The position numbers were made by a program, and so were the translations under genes. Of a DNA stretch of 12,210 nucleotides, positions 5,883-12,210 are shown piece after piece (within the stretch, counting starts at the first letter, position 1; the number at the start of each line of letters is the position of its first letter). The notes under the pieces are model-generated. The model saw nothing but the letters and a program-made list of their open reading frames with translations. It was not told the origin of the DNA and did not search any database. The stretch covers positions 1 to 12,210 of the forward strand of contig JBBQTU010000130.1 of NCBI GenBank assembly GCA_038213005.1, given 5' to 3'. This DNA is from JBBQTU01 sp038213005. GTDB taxonomy: Bacteria; Planctomycetota; Phycisphaerae; Tepidisphaerales; Tepidisphaeraceae.

Positions 5883-6731
5883 ATGTCGCAGACCAAACAG
5901 CAGATTCAGTCACTGCTTGATCAGGTTGGAACCTCTCCTCGCCACCGGTTCGGACAGAACTTCATGATCGATCGCAATCTCGTGTCGATCATCGCCAAGG
6001 CGGGGCAGGTGGAACGGAATGACCTGGTGATTGAGGTCGGGCCGGGAACGGGGACGCTGACGGAGGAATTGCTGCAACTTGCGGACGAGGTGGTTGCGGT
6101 GGAGATCGACCGTGACCTGGCGGCGATGTTGCGAGATCATTTTGCGGATCGGCCGGGCTTCTGCCTTATTGAGGGCGATGCGCTGGCGGGTAAGCATGAG
6201 CTGAATGGGGAGCTGCTTGGCCGAATCGAGGCGGCACGGTCGGCGGGGCGGGATGTGAAGCTGGTGGCGAACCTGCCGTACAACATCGCATCGCCGCTGG
6301 TGATCGACCTGCTATTGGCGGGGGTGAGTCGTCTGGCGTTTACGGTGCAGAAAGAGGTAGCACTGCGGCTGGCCGGGCGGGCGGATACGGACGATTACGG
6401 GCCGCTGACTGTGATGGCGCAACTGCTGGCGAGGGTGGAGGTGGATCGGACGCTGCCGCCGCAGGCGTTCTGGCCGCAGCCGAAGATTGAGTCGGCGCTG
6501 GTCTGTATGCAGGCTGAGAACCGCGTTGGGGAGGATTCACGGCGATTCGGAGAGTTTGTGCAGGTGCTGTTCAGTGCGCGGCGCAAGACGCTTCGCAAGG
6601 CGTTGTCGATGGCGGGACACGAGTCGGCGGATGAGGCGCTGGGCGAGTTGGGGATCGACCCGAAGGCTCGGCCGGAGACGGTTGATCCAGAGCGACTGCT
6701 GCAACTGTATCGAAGGCTCAGCGGGCTGTAG
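5883..6731 (+). CDS. rsmA: 16S rRNA (adenine(1518)-N6/adenine(1519)-N6)-dimethyltransferase
   Basis: Dimethylates two adjacent adenines in the 3' terminal hairpin of 16S rRNA late in 30S assembly. 282 residues, the usual length. Seen: RFGQNFMID (22-30), SAM motif I VIEVGPGTGTLTEEL (49-63), the acidic strand VVAVEIDRDLA, catalytic motif NLPYNIASPL (130-139), FTVQKEVALRL, FWPQPKIESAL (196-206) and FSARRKTLRKAL (230-241). These place it firmly in RsmA/KsgA. No Shine-Dalgarno site is evident; upstream ATGs at 5870 and 5873 are out of frame. It converges on the coaC gene across a spacer with an inverted pair of REP-like elements. Confidence 0.95.
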   Translation: MSQTKQQIQSLLDQVGTSPRHRFGQNFMIDRNLVSIIAKAGQVERNDLVIEVGPGTGTLTEELLQLADEVVAVEIDRDLAAMLRDHFADRPGFCLIEGDALAGKHELNGELLGRIEAARSAGRDVKLVANLPYNIASPLVIDLLLAGVSRLAFTVQKEVALRLAGRADTDDYGPLTVMAQLLARVEVDRTLPPQAFWPQPKIESALVCMQAENRVGEDSRRFGEFVQVLFSARRKTLRKALSMAGHESADEALGELGIDPKARPETVDPERLLQLYRRLSGL

Positions 6732-6790
6732 ACGGGCGGGGGGAAGGGGGCGAGGCAATGGTATCTACACACCTCGACCACGCCGCATTG

Positions 6791-6817
6791 AGTAGTGCGC
6801 GGCGTCCTCGCCCGCAC
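6791..6817 (+). repeat. REP-like palindromic element, copy 2 (left arm of an inverted pair)
   Basis: A 27-base copy, identical in reverse complement to 6898-6924. GTAG at the 5' foot (6792-6795) leads into the 9-bp stem with one bulged C and a TCCT loop. Confidence 0.75.
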
Positions 6818-6897
6818 GCTTGGGCCATTGCCAATCGCCTTTCTCACCAAATCCAACGATTGCGGACCCCGGCAAATCAGATTGCCTGGTCGGGCCT

Positions 6898-6924
6898 GTG
6901 CGGGCGAGGACGCCGCGCACTACT
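6898..6924 (-). repeat. REP-like palindromic element, copy 3 (right arm of an inverted pair)
   Basis: Perfect inverted copy of 6791-6817 with an 80-base spacer. Together they can form a 27-bp stem, or two separate hairpins, between the convergent rsmA and coaC genes. This is a BIME-like layout that could serve as a bidirectional transcription barrier. Confidence 0.75.
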
Positions 6925-6954
6925 TGGGCGTGCCCGCTTTCGGTGGAATTCGCA

Positions 6955-7542
6955 TCACTTGGCGGTGGCGAGGAACGCTGCGAGGGATTCGATGATGGTT
7001 TTGGGTTCGGCGAGGCGGCCGGGGCCGGTGGAGCGGCAGGCGAGCCAGCCGTCGTCGGGGCCGATGAATGTGTAGCCGAGCTTCTTGAGCTTTGCGACGT
7101 TGTCCTGGCAGATGGGATTGAGCCACATGCGGCTGTTCATCGACGGGGCGAAGACCACCGGGCAGGCGGCGGCGCAGATCATGGTGCTGACCAGATCGTC
7201 GCAGATGCCGCAGGCGGTCTTGGCGATGATGTCGTTGGTGGCGGGGGCGACGAGCATCAGGTCGGCCTTTTCGGTCAGGACAATGTGCTGGGGATCGGAT
7301 GAATCCAGGAGGTGGAAGGTGTCGGTACGCACGGGGCGGCCGGAGAGCGCCTGGAACGTCACGGGCGTGACGAACTGCTGGGCGGCGGCGGTCATGCAGA
7401 CGCTGACACCGGCGCCGCCCTGGACCAGCTTGCTGACGAGGTCGGCGACCTTATACGCCGCGATGCCGCCGCAGACGGCGACGATGATCTCCCGGCCCCG
7501 GAGCGGGGCGGCGGGAGGCGAAGGTTGCTTCCTGGTTGCCAT
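6955..7542 (-). CDS. coaC: phosphopantothenoylcysteine decarboxylase (stand-alone CoaC domain of CoaBC)
   Basis: FMN-dependent decarboxylation of 4'-phosphopantothenoylcysteine to 4'-phosphopantetheine in CoA synthesis. The 195-residue protein carries the flavoprotein signature: VAVCGGIAAYKVADLVSKL (21-39), QHIVLTEKADLMLVAPATND (85-104, with His86), CDDLVST, FAPSMNSRMWLNP (131-143, the PxMNxxMW motif) and GWLACRSTGPGRLAEP (165-180), which keeps the active-site Cys169. The usual 'ACGDxGxGRM' reads ACRSTGPGRL. The CoaB synthetase half found in most bacterial CoaBC fusions is absent. ATG 7542 was preferred to the in-frame TTG 7557; neither has a clear ribosome binding site. It is last in the yicC-gmk-rpoZ-coaC run, 82 bases after rpoZ. 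Confidence 0.88.
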   Translation of the reverse strand: MATRKQPSPPAAPLRGREIIVAVCGGIAAYKVADLVSKLVQGGAGVSVCMTAAAQQFVTPVTFQALSGRPVRTDTFHLLDSSDPQHIVLTEKADLMLVAPATNDIIAKTACGICDDLVSTMICAAACPVVFAPSMNSRMWLNPICQDNVAKLKKLGYTFIGPDDGWLACRSTGPGRLAEPKTIIESLAAFLATAK

Positions 7543-7624
7543 GGGCGGTGTCAACAAGCGTTCTGACGCATCGAAGCGGACGTAAGAGAGCTATGCGACG
7601 GTGCTGTTCATCGCGTGCGTCACC

Positions 7625-7855
7625 TTAGGCTATGGCGGTGGGCCTATCGATGGCGCTGGCTTCGTAGTCGATGGCGATCTTGTCCTGGAGGATCTCTTCG
7701 ATGACCAGTTCGAGATCGGTCATGCCGCCGGTGCGCTCCACGAGGGGACGCGCGCCCTGCATGATTTCGAGCATGCGCTTCTGGATGAGGGCGGTGAGCT
7801 TGAAGCGGCCGCCGACTTTGTTCACGATCTTCTCGTCCTTCAGTGCTTCGATCAT
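7625..7855 (-). CDS. rpoZ: DNA-directed RNA polymerase omega subunit
   Basis: Small subunit that binds the beta' C-terminus and aids polymerase assembly. 76 residues with DEKIVNKVGGRFKLTALIQK, RMLEIMQGARPLVE and LELVIEEILQDKIAI, matching the omega core; E. coli omega has 91 residues. The ATG (7855-7853) overlaps the gmk stop in an ATGA arrangement. AAGGAA precedes it by six bases inside gmk, indicating translational coupling. Confidence 0.92.
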   Translation of the reverse strand: MIEALKDEKIVNKVGGRFKLTALIQKRMLEIMQGARPLVERTGGMTDLELVIEEILQDKIAIDYEASAIDRPTAIA

Positions 7856-8451
7856 AGGGTTTCCTTTTCTAGTTGTTTCTTCTGGGCTACTAAGTCAATA
7901 ACCTCGTTTACGCAGCGGTCAAGGTCGTCATTGACGACGTTGTGGTCAAAGGCGCGGCTTCCGCGTGCCATGGCGATCTCGCGCCGGGCGTTGCGATAGC
8001 GATTCTGGACCTCGGCCGGGGTCTCGCGGCCGCGGGAGGTCAGTCGCTCCAGCAGCGTCTGCTCGGTCGGGGGCAGAATGAAAATCAGCAAAGCATCAGG
8101 ATACTGCGCCCTGACCTGCAATGCACCCTGGACGTCGACCTCCAGCAGAACATCCTGGCCCTGGGCAATATACTCCAGGGCGGGGTGTTTGGGGGTGGCG
8201 TAGTCATTGTCGAAGACGTTGGCGTATTCGAGGAACTCGTCGTTTTCGAGGCGATGGGCGAACTGCTCGCGGGTCAGGTGCTCGTAGGATTTGCCGTTCT
8301 TGTCACCGGGCTTGGCGGGGCGGGTGGTGACGCTGGCGATGAAACGGAAATGCAGTTTCTCGGCCAGGCGGCGCGCGATGGTACTCTTGCCGACGCCGGA
8401 CGGGCCGACGAGCACCAGCAGGACACCGTGTTGTTTGGCTGCGGTCTGCAT
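7852..8451 (-). CDS. gmk: guanylate kinase
   Basis: ATP-dependent phosphorylation of GMP to GDP. 199 residues. P-loop GPSGVGKST (16-24), the GMP-binding segment SVTTRPAKPGDKNGKSYEHL (40-59), DEFLEYANVF in the NMP-binding lid, LLEVDVQGALQV, and the late RYRNARREIAMA helix. In the conserved YGT region the sequence is DYATPK. No Shine-Dalgarno site is visible before the ATG. It lies 33 bases after yicC and overlaps rpoZ by four bases; gmk-rpoZ adjacency is widespread. Confidence 0.95.
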   Translation of the reverse strand: MQTAAKQHGVLLVLVGPSGVGKSTIARRLAEKLHFRFIASVTTRPAKPGDKNGKSYEHLTREQFAHRLENDEFLEYANVFDNDYATPKHPALEYIAQGQDVLLEVDVQGALQVRAQYPDALLIFILPPTEQTLLERLTSRGRETPAEVQNRYRNARREIAMARGSRAFDHNVVNDDLDRCVNEVIDLVAQKKQLEKETL

Positions 8452-8484
8452 TAGTTTTAGTAACTCAGGCCCGAGGGCAGAGCG

Positions 8485-9366
8485 TTACTCGACGTTCTGC
8501 ACCTGCTCCTTCAATCGGTCGATCGCGCCTTTGATGTCGACGATATGGCTGGCGATCTGTGCGTCGTTGGCTTTGGATGCGATGGTGTTGGCTTCGCGGA
8601 GCATCTCCTGCGTGATGAAGTCGAGCTTGCGGCCGGCGTGCTCGCCGGTGCGGCAGGCCTGCTCAAACGCCTTGAGGTGCTGCGTGAGCCGCTGGATTTC
8701 CTCGCTGATATCCGCGCGTTCGGCGAAGACGGCGACCTCTTTGAGCAGGTCGGTCTGGTCCACGTGCAGCTCGGCCTTGGCCATGAGCTGGGCGACGCGG
8801 CAGGAGAGCTTCTTGTGATAATCATCGATCACAAAGGGCGCCCGGATCTGGATGTCGGCGAGATTCGAGGCGATGACGCCGTTGTGTTTCATCAGGTCAC
8901 GGAAGAGGGCCTCGCCCTCGCGGGCTCGCATCTCGATGAGACGGTCGACGGCCTTGGTCGCCAGCTCGCGGATGACCGGGCCGTGCCGCTGGATCTCGTC
9001 GCTCTGGTCGTGCGGTTCCTGGCAGACGCCGGGAAGCTGCAGCAAACTGGCGATGTCGATGCGGGCGATGCCATCAAGGCCCTTGATGCCCGAGAGCTGG
9101 CTGATGTAGGACTCAAGGGCCTGGCGGTTGACGCGGTAGGCGGCGTCGGCGCTGTCGACGCGGACTTTGACGATCAGGGTGATGGTGCCGCGGCCGAGCT
9201 TCTCGCGAAGCATGGTCTCAAGCTCGGGCTCGAGGCCGGCGATGGCGTCAGGGAGCTTGACCACTGACTTGAAATATCGGTTGTTCAGCGACCGGACTTC
9301 CATTGCGTAGTGCGTGCCATCACGCTCGCAACTGGCGTCGCCAAAACCGGTCATGCTTGTGATCAT
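8485..9366 (-). CDS. yicC: YicC/YloC-family endoribonuclease
   Basis: 293 residues, the normal length. The family opening ITSMTGFGDA (2-11) and the EVRSLNNRYF segment are intact, as is the C-terminal domain: KLDFITQEMLREANTIASKA, then IKGAIDRLKEQVQNVE at the very end. Members of this family have been described as endoribonucleases affecting stationary-phase growth and small-RNA turnover. The start ATG 9366 gives the conserved N-terminus and has GGTGA five bases upstream. The yicC-gmk-rpoZ order here is the common bacterial one. Confidence 0.92.
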   Translation of the reverse strand: MITSMTGFGDASCERDGTHYAMEVRSLNNRYFKSVVKLPDAIAGLEPELETMLREKLGRGTITLIVKVRVDSADAAYRVNRQALESYISQLSGIKGLDGIARIDIASLLQLPGVCQEPHDQSDEIQRHGPVIRELATKAVDRLIEMRAREGEALFRDLMKHNGVIASNLADIQIRAPFVIDDYHKKLSCRVAQLMAKAELHVDQTDLLKEVAVFAERADISEEIQRLTQHLKAFEQACRTGEHAGRKLDFITQEMLREANTIASKANDAQIASHIVDIKGAIDRLKEQVQNVE

Positions 9367-9407
9367 TCGGTCACCGCGTTTTCGAAAAGATGCGTGCGAG
9401 CCTCAGG

Positions 9408-9764
9408 CTAGCGCGTGGGACTCGTGGTGGTGGCCGGCAGCGTGGCTGGGGGCACCGTTTCGGAGGCCTCGGGCTGAGCCGTCTCGGCCGCGATCGGGAC
9501 GGGCAACTGCGTGACGGTGCGGTTCTTGGCGTCGGCAAGCAGATTGAGGGCGACGGCCAGCGAGATGAATACGCCGAAGAGGATAGCGGTGGCCCAGGTG
9601 AGCACATCGCCGGTCTTGGAGCCGAAGGCGGTGTTGCCACCGGCGCCGCCAAAGGCGCTGGCCAGACCGCCGCCACGGCCTTTCTGGAGCAGCACCAGGC
9701 CGATCATGACAACGCAGACGAAGAGGAACATCGACACGCAGGCATAGTACCAAAATGACAGCAT
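9408..9764 (-). CDS. secG: preprotein translocase subunit SecG
   Basis: Small inner-membrane subunit of the SecYEG channel. 118 residues with two membrane segments: about 5-26 (YYACVSMFLFVCVVMIGLVL) and about 56-77 (TWATAILFGVFISLAVALNL). The signature loop between them reads LLQKGRGGGLASAFGGAGGN followed by TAFGSKTGDVLT. A Thr/Pro/Ala-rich tail of about 35 residues follows. GGAG lies five bases before the ATG. It starts 33 bases after tpiA, so the two are probably cotranscribed. Confidence 0.93.
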   Translation of the reverse strand: MLSFWYYACVSMFLFVCVVMIGLVLLQKGRGGGLASAFGGAGGNTAFGSKTGDVLTWATAILFGVFISLAVALNLLADAKNRTVTQLPVPIAAETAQPEASETVPPATLPATTTSPTR

Positions 9765-9797
9765 TTAGGCTCCAATCGTCTTCTGGGCGACCAATCC

Positions 9798-10550
9798 TTA
9801 TTTCCCGGCGTTGACGATGGCGAGGAAGCTTTCGGCCTTCAAAGCCGCGCCGCCGATCAGACCGCCGTCGATATCCTTCTGACCCATGAGACCCTTGGCA
9901 TTCTCGGGCTTCATGCTGCCACCGTACTGGATACGGACCTGTGACGCGAATTCCGCGTTCCACATCTTGCCCAGAGCCGTGCGGATGAAGGCATGAACCT
10001 CCTGGGCCTGGTCGTCGGTGGCGGTGCGGCCGGTGCCGATGGCCCACACAGGCTCATAGGCGATCACCAGGCGGGAGGGGTCGGTGATGGTGGCCGGCTG
10101 CAGTTCCTTGAGCTGAGCCTCGACGACCTGCAGGGTCTTGTTGGCGTCACGCTCTTCGAGCTTTTCACCAACGCAGTGGACCAGGATCAGTCCGGCGGCG
10201 TAGACCGCGGCGGCCTTCTTCCCGATGAGTTCCGGCGTCTCGTGCAGGACGTGGCGGCGTTCGCTGTGGCCGGTGAGGACGAACTTCACGCCGAGATCCT
10301 TGAGCATTTCCAGGGAGATTTCGCCGGTCAATGCGCCGTTCTTTTCGAAATACGCATCCTGAGCGCCCAGCAGGACGCTGGAGCCGACAATGGCCTGGCT
10401 GACGGCGTCAAGGTAGACGAACGGCGGGGCGATGCCAAGCTGCACGCCCGAGGCGGGGGCGCCAGCGGCGATACCCTTGGCCAGCGCAACGGCGGCGGCC
10501 TTGGTGGTGTTCATTTTCCAGTTACCAGCGACAAATTTCACTCGGGCCAT
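9798..10550 (-). CDS. tpiA: triosephosphate isomerase
   Basis: Interconverts dihydroxyacetone phosphate and glyceraldehyde 3-phosphate. 250 residues, the usual length. All catalytic elements are present: GNWKMN with Lys12, VLTGHSERR with His95, YEPVWAIGTG with catalytic Glu166 and the lid loop, and the phosphate-binding RIQYGGSMKPEN and GGLIGGAAL segments. An AAGGAAAGG purine tract precedes the ATG by about 13 bases, slightly far for a ribosome binding site. It lies 73 bases after the DAHP synthase gene and just before secG. Confidence 0.97.
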   Translation of the reverse strand: MARVKFVAGNWKMNTTKAAAVALAKGIAAGAPASGVQLGIAPPFVYLDAVSQAIVGSSVLLGAQDAYFEKNGALTGEISLEMLKDLGVKFVLTGHSERRHVLHETPELIGKKAAAVYAAGLILVHCVGEKLEERDANKTLQVVEAQLKELQPATITDPSRLVIAYEPVWAIGTGRTATDDQAQEVHAFIRTALGKMWNAEFASQVRIQYGGSMKPENAKGLMGQKDIDGGLIGGAALKAESFLAIVNAGK

Positions 10551-10623
10551 TATCGGTGACTGCCTTTCCTTAAGGGTTGATTAGCGATGATCTCTATCTG
10601 TGCATTTTCTGGGTTGCGCATCT

Positions 10624-11706
10624 TCAGCACGCGCACTTGCCATCCGGCTGCTTTACGGCGTTACAGTTCTCAACCGCGGCGAACTTCTTGCCGAAGATCG
10701 CGGCGATCTGACGCAGTTGATTCATCAGTTCGCGGAACTGCTCGGGGAGCAGCGCCTGCGGCCCATCGCACTGGGCTTCGGCTGGGTTGTAGTGTACTTC
10801 GACGACGATACCGTGAGCGCCGGCGGCCATTCCAGCGCAGGCGAGGGCCGATACGAAATCGCGCCTGCCGGCCGCGTGGCTGGGATCGACGATGATCGGC
10901 AGGTGGGACAGTTTTCGTGCTACGGGGATCGAACTGATATCCATCGAGTAGCGGATGCTGTCTTCAAATGTCTTGATGCCGCGCTCGCAGAGGATGACGC
11001 CGCGATTGCCCTGGCTGAGGACATACTCGGCCGAGAGGAGCCAATCCTTTACCGTGGCGGCCAGGCCGCGCTTCAGCAGGACGGGCTTGGTGGTGCGGCC
11101 GACTTCGCGCAGCAGGTCGAAATTCTGCATGTTGCGGGCGCCGATCTGCAGCATATCGGAGTATTTGACCACCAGATCGACCTGCCGGGGATCCATCACT
11201 TCAGTGCAGACGGGCATGCCGAGTTCGTCGCCGCATTCGCGGAGCCAGCGGAGGGCTTCTTCGCCGAGTCCCTGGAATGAATAGGGGCTGGTGCGGGGCT
11301 TGAACGCGCCGCCGCGGAGAACGGTCGCGCCGCCTTCTTTCACATGGCGGGCGATGGTCCAGAGCATGTCGTGGTTTTCGATGGTGCACGGGCCAGCAAT
11401 GCACAGGGCATGGCTGCCGCCAACGACGACGCGGGGCACGCTGCCGCCGCCGATCTGGACGACCGAGTCCTCTTCGTGAAACTCGCGGCTGGCGAGTTTG
11501 TAGGGCGTCATGATAGGGACGACTTTTTCGACGCCGTCGAGGGTCGCGAGATGCGAAGCATCGATCGAGCCCTCTTCGCCGACCGCTCCGATGACGGTGC
11601 GAAATGTGCCCTTGGAAAGGTGGGCCTGACAGCCCATCTTCTCGATCTCCGCGACCACGCGGTCGATCGAGCCCTGCGGCACATTAGAGGTCATCACGAT
11701 GATCAC
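10624..11706 (-). CDS. aroF: 3-deoxy-7-phosphoheptulonate synthase (DAHP synthase, AroF/Thermotoga type)
   Basis: Condenses phosphoenolpyruvate and erythrose 4-phosphate, the first step of the shikimate pathway. I chose GTG 11706 because AGGAG lies eight bases upstream and it yields the family opening MIIVM; a TTG start at 11751 is also open. The 360 residues comprise an N-terminal ferredoxin-like regulatory domain (about 1-70) and a TIM barrel. The barrel has AGPCTIE (Cys107), RGGAFKPRTSPYSFQG, LQIGARNMQNFDLL, VLLKRG, IIVDPSHAAGRR (His277), VEVHYNPAEAQCDGPQALL (Glu303, Asp314). The four metal ligands known for this type are therefore kept. About 25 extra residues at the C-terminus carry three Cys (348, 358, 360). 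Confidence 0.93.
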   Translation of the reverse strand: MIIVMTSNVPQGSIDRVVAEIEKMGCQAHLSKGTFRTVIGAVGEEGSIDASHLATLDGVEKVVPIMTPYKLASREFHEEDSVVQIGGGSVPRVVVGGSHALCIAGPCTIENHDMLWTIARHVKEGGATVLRGGAFKPRTSPYSFQGLGEEALRWLRECGDELGMPVCTEVMDPRQVDLVVKYSDMLQIGARNMQNFDLLREVGRTTKPVLLKRGLAATVKDWLLSAEYVLSQGNRGVILCERGIKTFEDSIRYSMDISSIPVARKLSHLPIIVDPSHAAGRRDFVSALACAGMAAGAHGIVVEVHYNPAEAQCDGPQALLPEQFRELMNQLRQIAAIFGKKFAAVENCNAVKQPDGKCAC

Positions 11707-11775
11707 GATCACAACTCCTGTCTTGACAAGGCATTGGCGATCAGCGCGCAATGTCCTTGCCCAAGCGAGTCGTCA

Positions 11776-11804
11776 AATATACCCGCGAGTGCGAAGTGAG
11801 ACAA
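11776..11804 (-). promoter_or_regulatory. sigma70-like promoter of the DAHP synthase gene
   Basis: On the minus strand TTGTCT (11804-11799), an exact 17-base spacer, then TATATT (11781-11776). The -10 lies 69 bases before the GTG start, giving a leader of about 60 bases. It could serve the whole minus-strand run down to coaC. Confidence 0.5.
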
Positions 11805-11868
11805 TAGTAGGGAGGAGGTGGCGCGGATGCGGCGGGTGCGTGGCACCTTGGGCGGTACCCCCGTCTTC

Positions 11869-11951
11869 AGCCCCAACGGGGCGAAATTCATAAGCCTGGG
11901 GCATCGCCCCAGGAATTGGTCCGCCCACACAAATGAGCCCTGAAAGGGCGA
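11869..11951 (-). repeat. planctomycete-type dispersed palindromic repeat, copy B
   Basis: On the minus strand it begins TCGCCCTTTCAGGGCTCATT, identical over 20 bases to copy A. It then has CCTGGGGCGATGCCCCAGG, a near-perfect palindrome, TTATGAATTTCGCCCCGTTG and a GGGGCT end. It is better preserved than copy A and lies in the opposite orientation. Confidence 0.7.
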
Positions 11952-11970
11952 CACAGCCTCTCGTCTGTCA

Positions 11971-12004
11971 AGCGACAATTATAATTAGGCGTCAGCGACA
12001 ATTA
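11971..12004. repeat. direct repeat AGCGACAATTA (two copies) at the putative IS end
   Basis: AGCGACAATTA occurs at 11971-11981 and 11994-12004, each preceded by TCA and followed after one base by AAT. In IS21-type ends such boxes are transposase binding sites. Confidence 0.55.
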
Positions 12005-12034
12005 GAATCCCGCGTGACCATGTGCTTCTTTCTT

Positions 12035-12085
12035 CCGCGTGTGTTGCTCCTGACGCGCGCAGCGAGACTGGAGCAACACACGCGG
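12035..12085. repeat. perfect 16-bp inverted repeat (hairpin) inside the putative IS end
   Basis: CCGCGTGTGTTGCTCC (12035-12050) and its exact complement GGAGCAACACACGCGG (12070-12085) enclose a 19-base loop. It lies downstream of the minus-strand gene tail. There is no T-tract, so a classical intrinsic terminator is not shown. Confidence 0.7.
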
Positions 12086-12087
12086 GC

Positions 12088-12104
12088 GGCCGGAACGTCC
12101 GGCC
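12088..12104. terminator. short strong hairpin GGCCGGA-ACG-TCCGGCC after the partial gene
   Basis: A perfect 7-bp stem with a 3-base loop, 11 bases beyond the stop of the minus-strand gene tail and next to the 16-bp hairpin. It could end that transcript, but no U-run follows on the minus strand; on the plus strand a weak TCCGTTTTCC follows. Confidence 0.3.
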
Positions 12105-12115
12105 TCCGTTTTCCT

Positions 12116-12210
12116 CTACGCTTGGACCGCCGCTGGAGCCTCTGCGGGTGCTGCCACGGCCCTGGACTTCTTCGCCTGCTCCACCCGGTAGCTCGGCAGG
12201 TTCAACTCCA
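12116..12210 (-). CDS. C-terminal tail of a protein, possibly IS21-type helper ATPase IstB (partial)
   Basis: The last 31 codons visible read ELNLPSYRVEQAKKSRAVAA and then PAEAPAAVQA, ending in TAG. The 'SYRxxxAKK' segment resembles the end of IstB proteins ('SYRLxxAKR'), and an Ala/Pro tail follows. The identification leans on the nearby IS21-like end; alone, 31 codons are too few. The 5' part is outside the window. Confidence 0.4.
   Translation of the reverse strand, partial: ELNLPSYRVEQAKKSRAVAAPAEAPAAVQA

Larger units (their letters stand above)
11966..12210 (-). mobile_element. end of an IS21-like insertion sequence (partial)
   Basis: Starting at 11966 the plus strand reads TGTCAAGCGACAATTATAAT and then repeats the motif as GTCAGCGACAATTAGAAT (11991-12008). 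A TGTCA terminus followed by reiterated 'GCGACAATTA' boxes about 23 bases apart resembles the multiple terminal repeats of IS21-family elements. A gene tail pointing toward this end (12116-12210) would fit istB. The element begins 14 bases beyond copy B of the palindromic repeat. The other end and target duplication are outside the window. Confidence 0.5.

Noticed and set aside
5579..5920. Plus-strand frame with 'SPFQGS...PGLR...PLGLRN'
   Set aside because: It is a translation of palindromic repeat copy A; the same phantom peptide appears across copy B at 11709-11978.

Overview
The window looks like a chromosomal segment of a high-GC planctomycete, most likely Phycisphaerae. This is inferred from gene content, from weak or absent Shine-Dalgarno sites at several starts, and from interspersed 'CCCTTTCAGGGC / CCCAGGG...CCCTGGG' palindromic repeats of a kind I associate with planctomycete genomes. 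No 16S rRNA or other phylogenetic marker was compared.

Left part (1-2200), accessory and decaying. On the minus strand a 44-codon remnant of a type I HsdR N-terminus runs, through a TAATG junction, into a complete-looking N6-adenine-methyltransferase-like gene. That gene overlaps, through TGATG, a DUF6978-like gene that leaves the window. To the right is a 5' fragment of a REP-associated tyrosine transposase (RAYT), cut at a short repeated sequence. About 0.8 kb without a recognisable gene follows.

Middle part (2200-6950), conserved single genes separated by repeat-bearing spacers: a secreted thioredoxin-fold protein lacking its second active-site Cys (minus), an isolated F1-ATPase gamma subunit with a roughly 50-residue insertion (plus), QueE for 7-deazaguanine synthesis (minus), and RsmA/KsgA 16S rRNA dimethyltransferase (plus).

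Right part (6950-11700), a long minus-strand housekeeping run. In transcription order it is DAHP synthase, tpiA, secG, yicC, gmk, rpoZ and a stand-alone phosphopantothenoylcysteine decarboxylase (coaC). The yicC-gmk-rpoZ-coaBC order is widespread in bacteria and supports these calls. A good sigma70-like promoter precedes the DAHP synthase gene.

Right edge (11860-12210): another copy of the planctomycete repeat, then what looks like the terminal repeats of an IS21-like element, two hairpins, and the C-terminal tail of a gene that may be istB.

The most interesting signal is a REP-like family. It is a 27-base element, GTAG at the 5' foot plus a 9-bp bulged hairpin, present identically three times. 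Two copies form an inverted pair between the convergent rsmA and coaC genes, and a RAYT fragment lies in the same window. No CRISPR array, tRNA or rRNA was seen.
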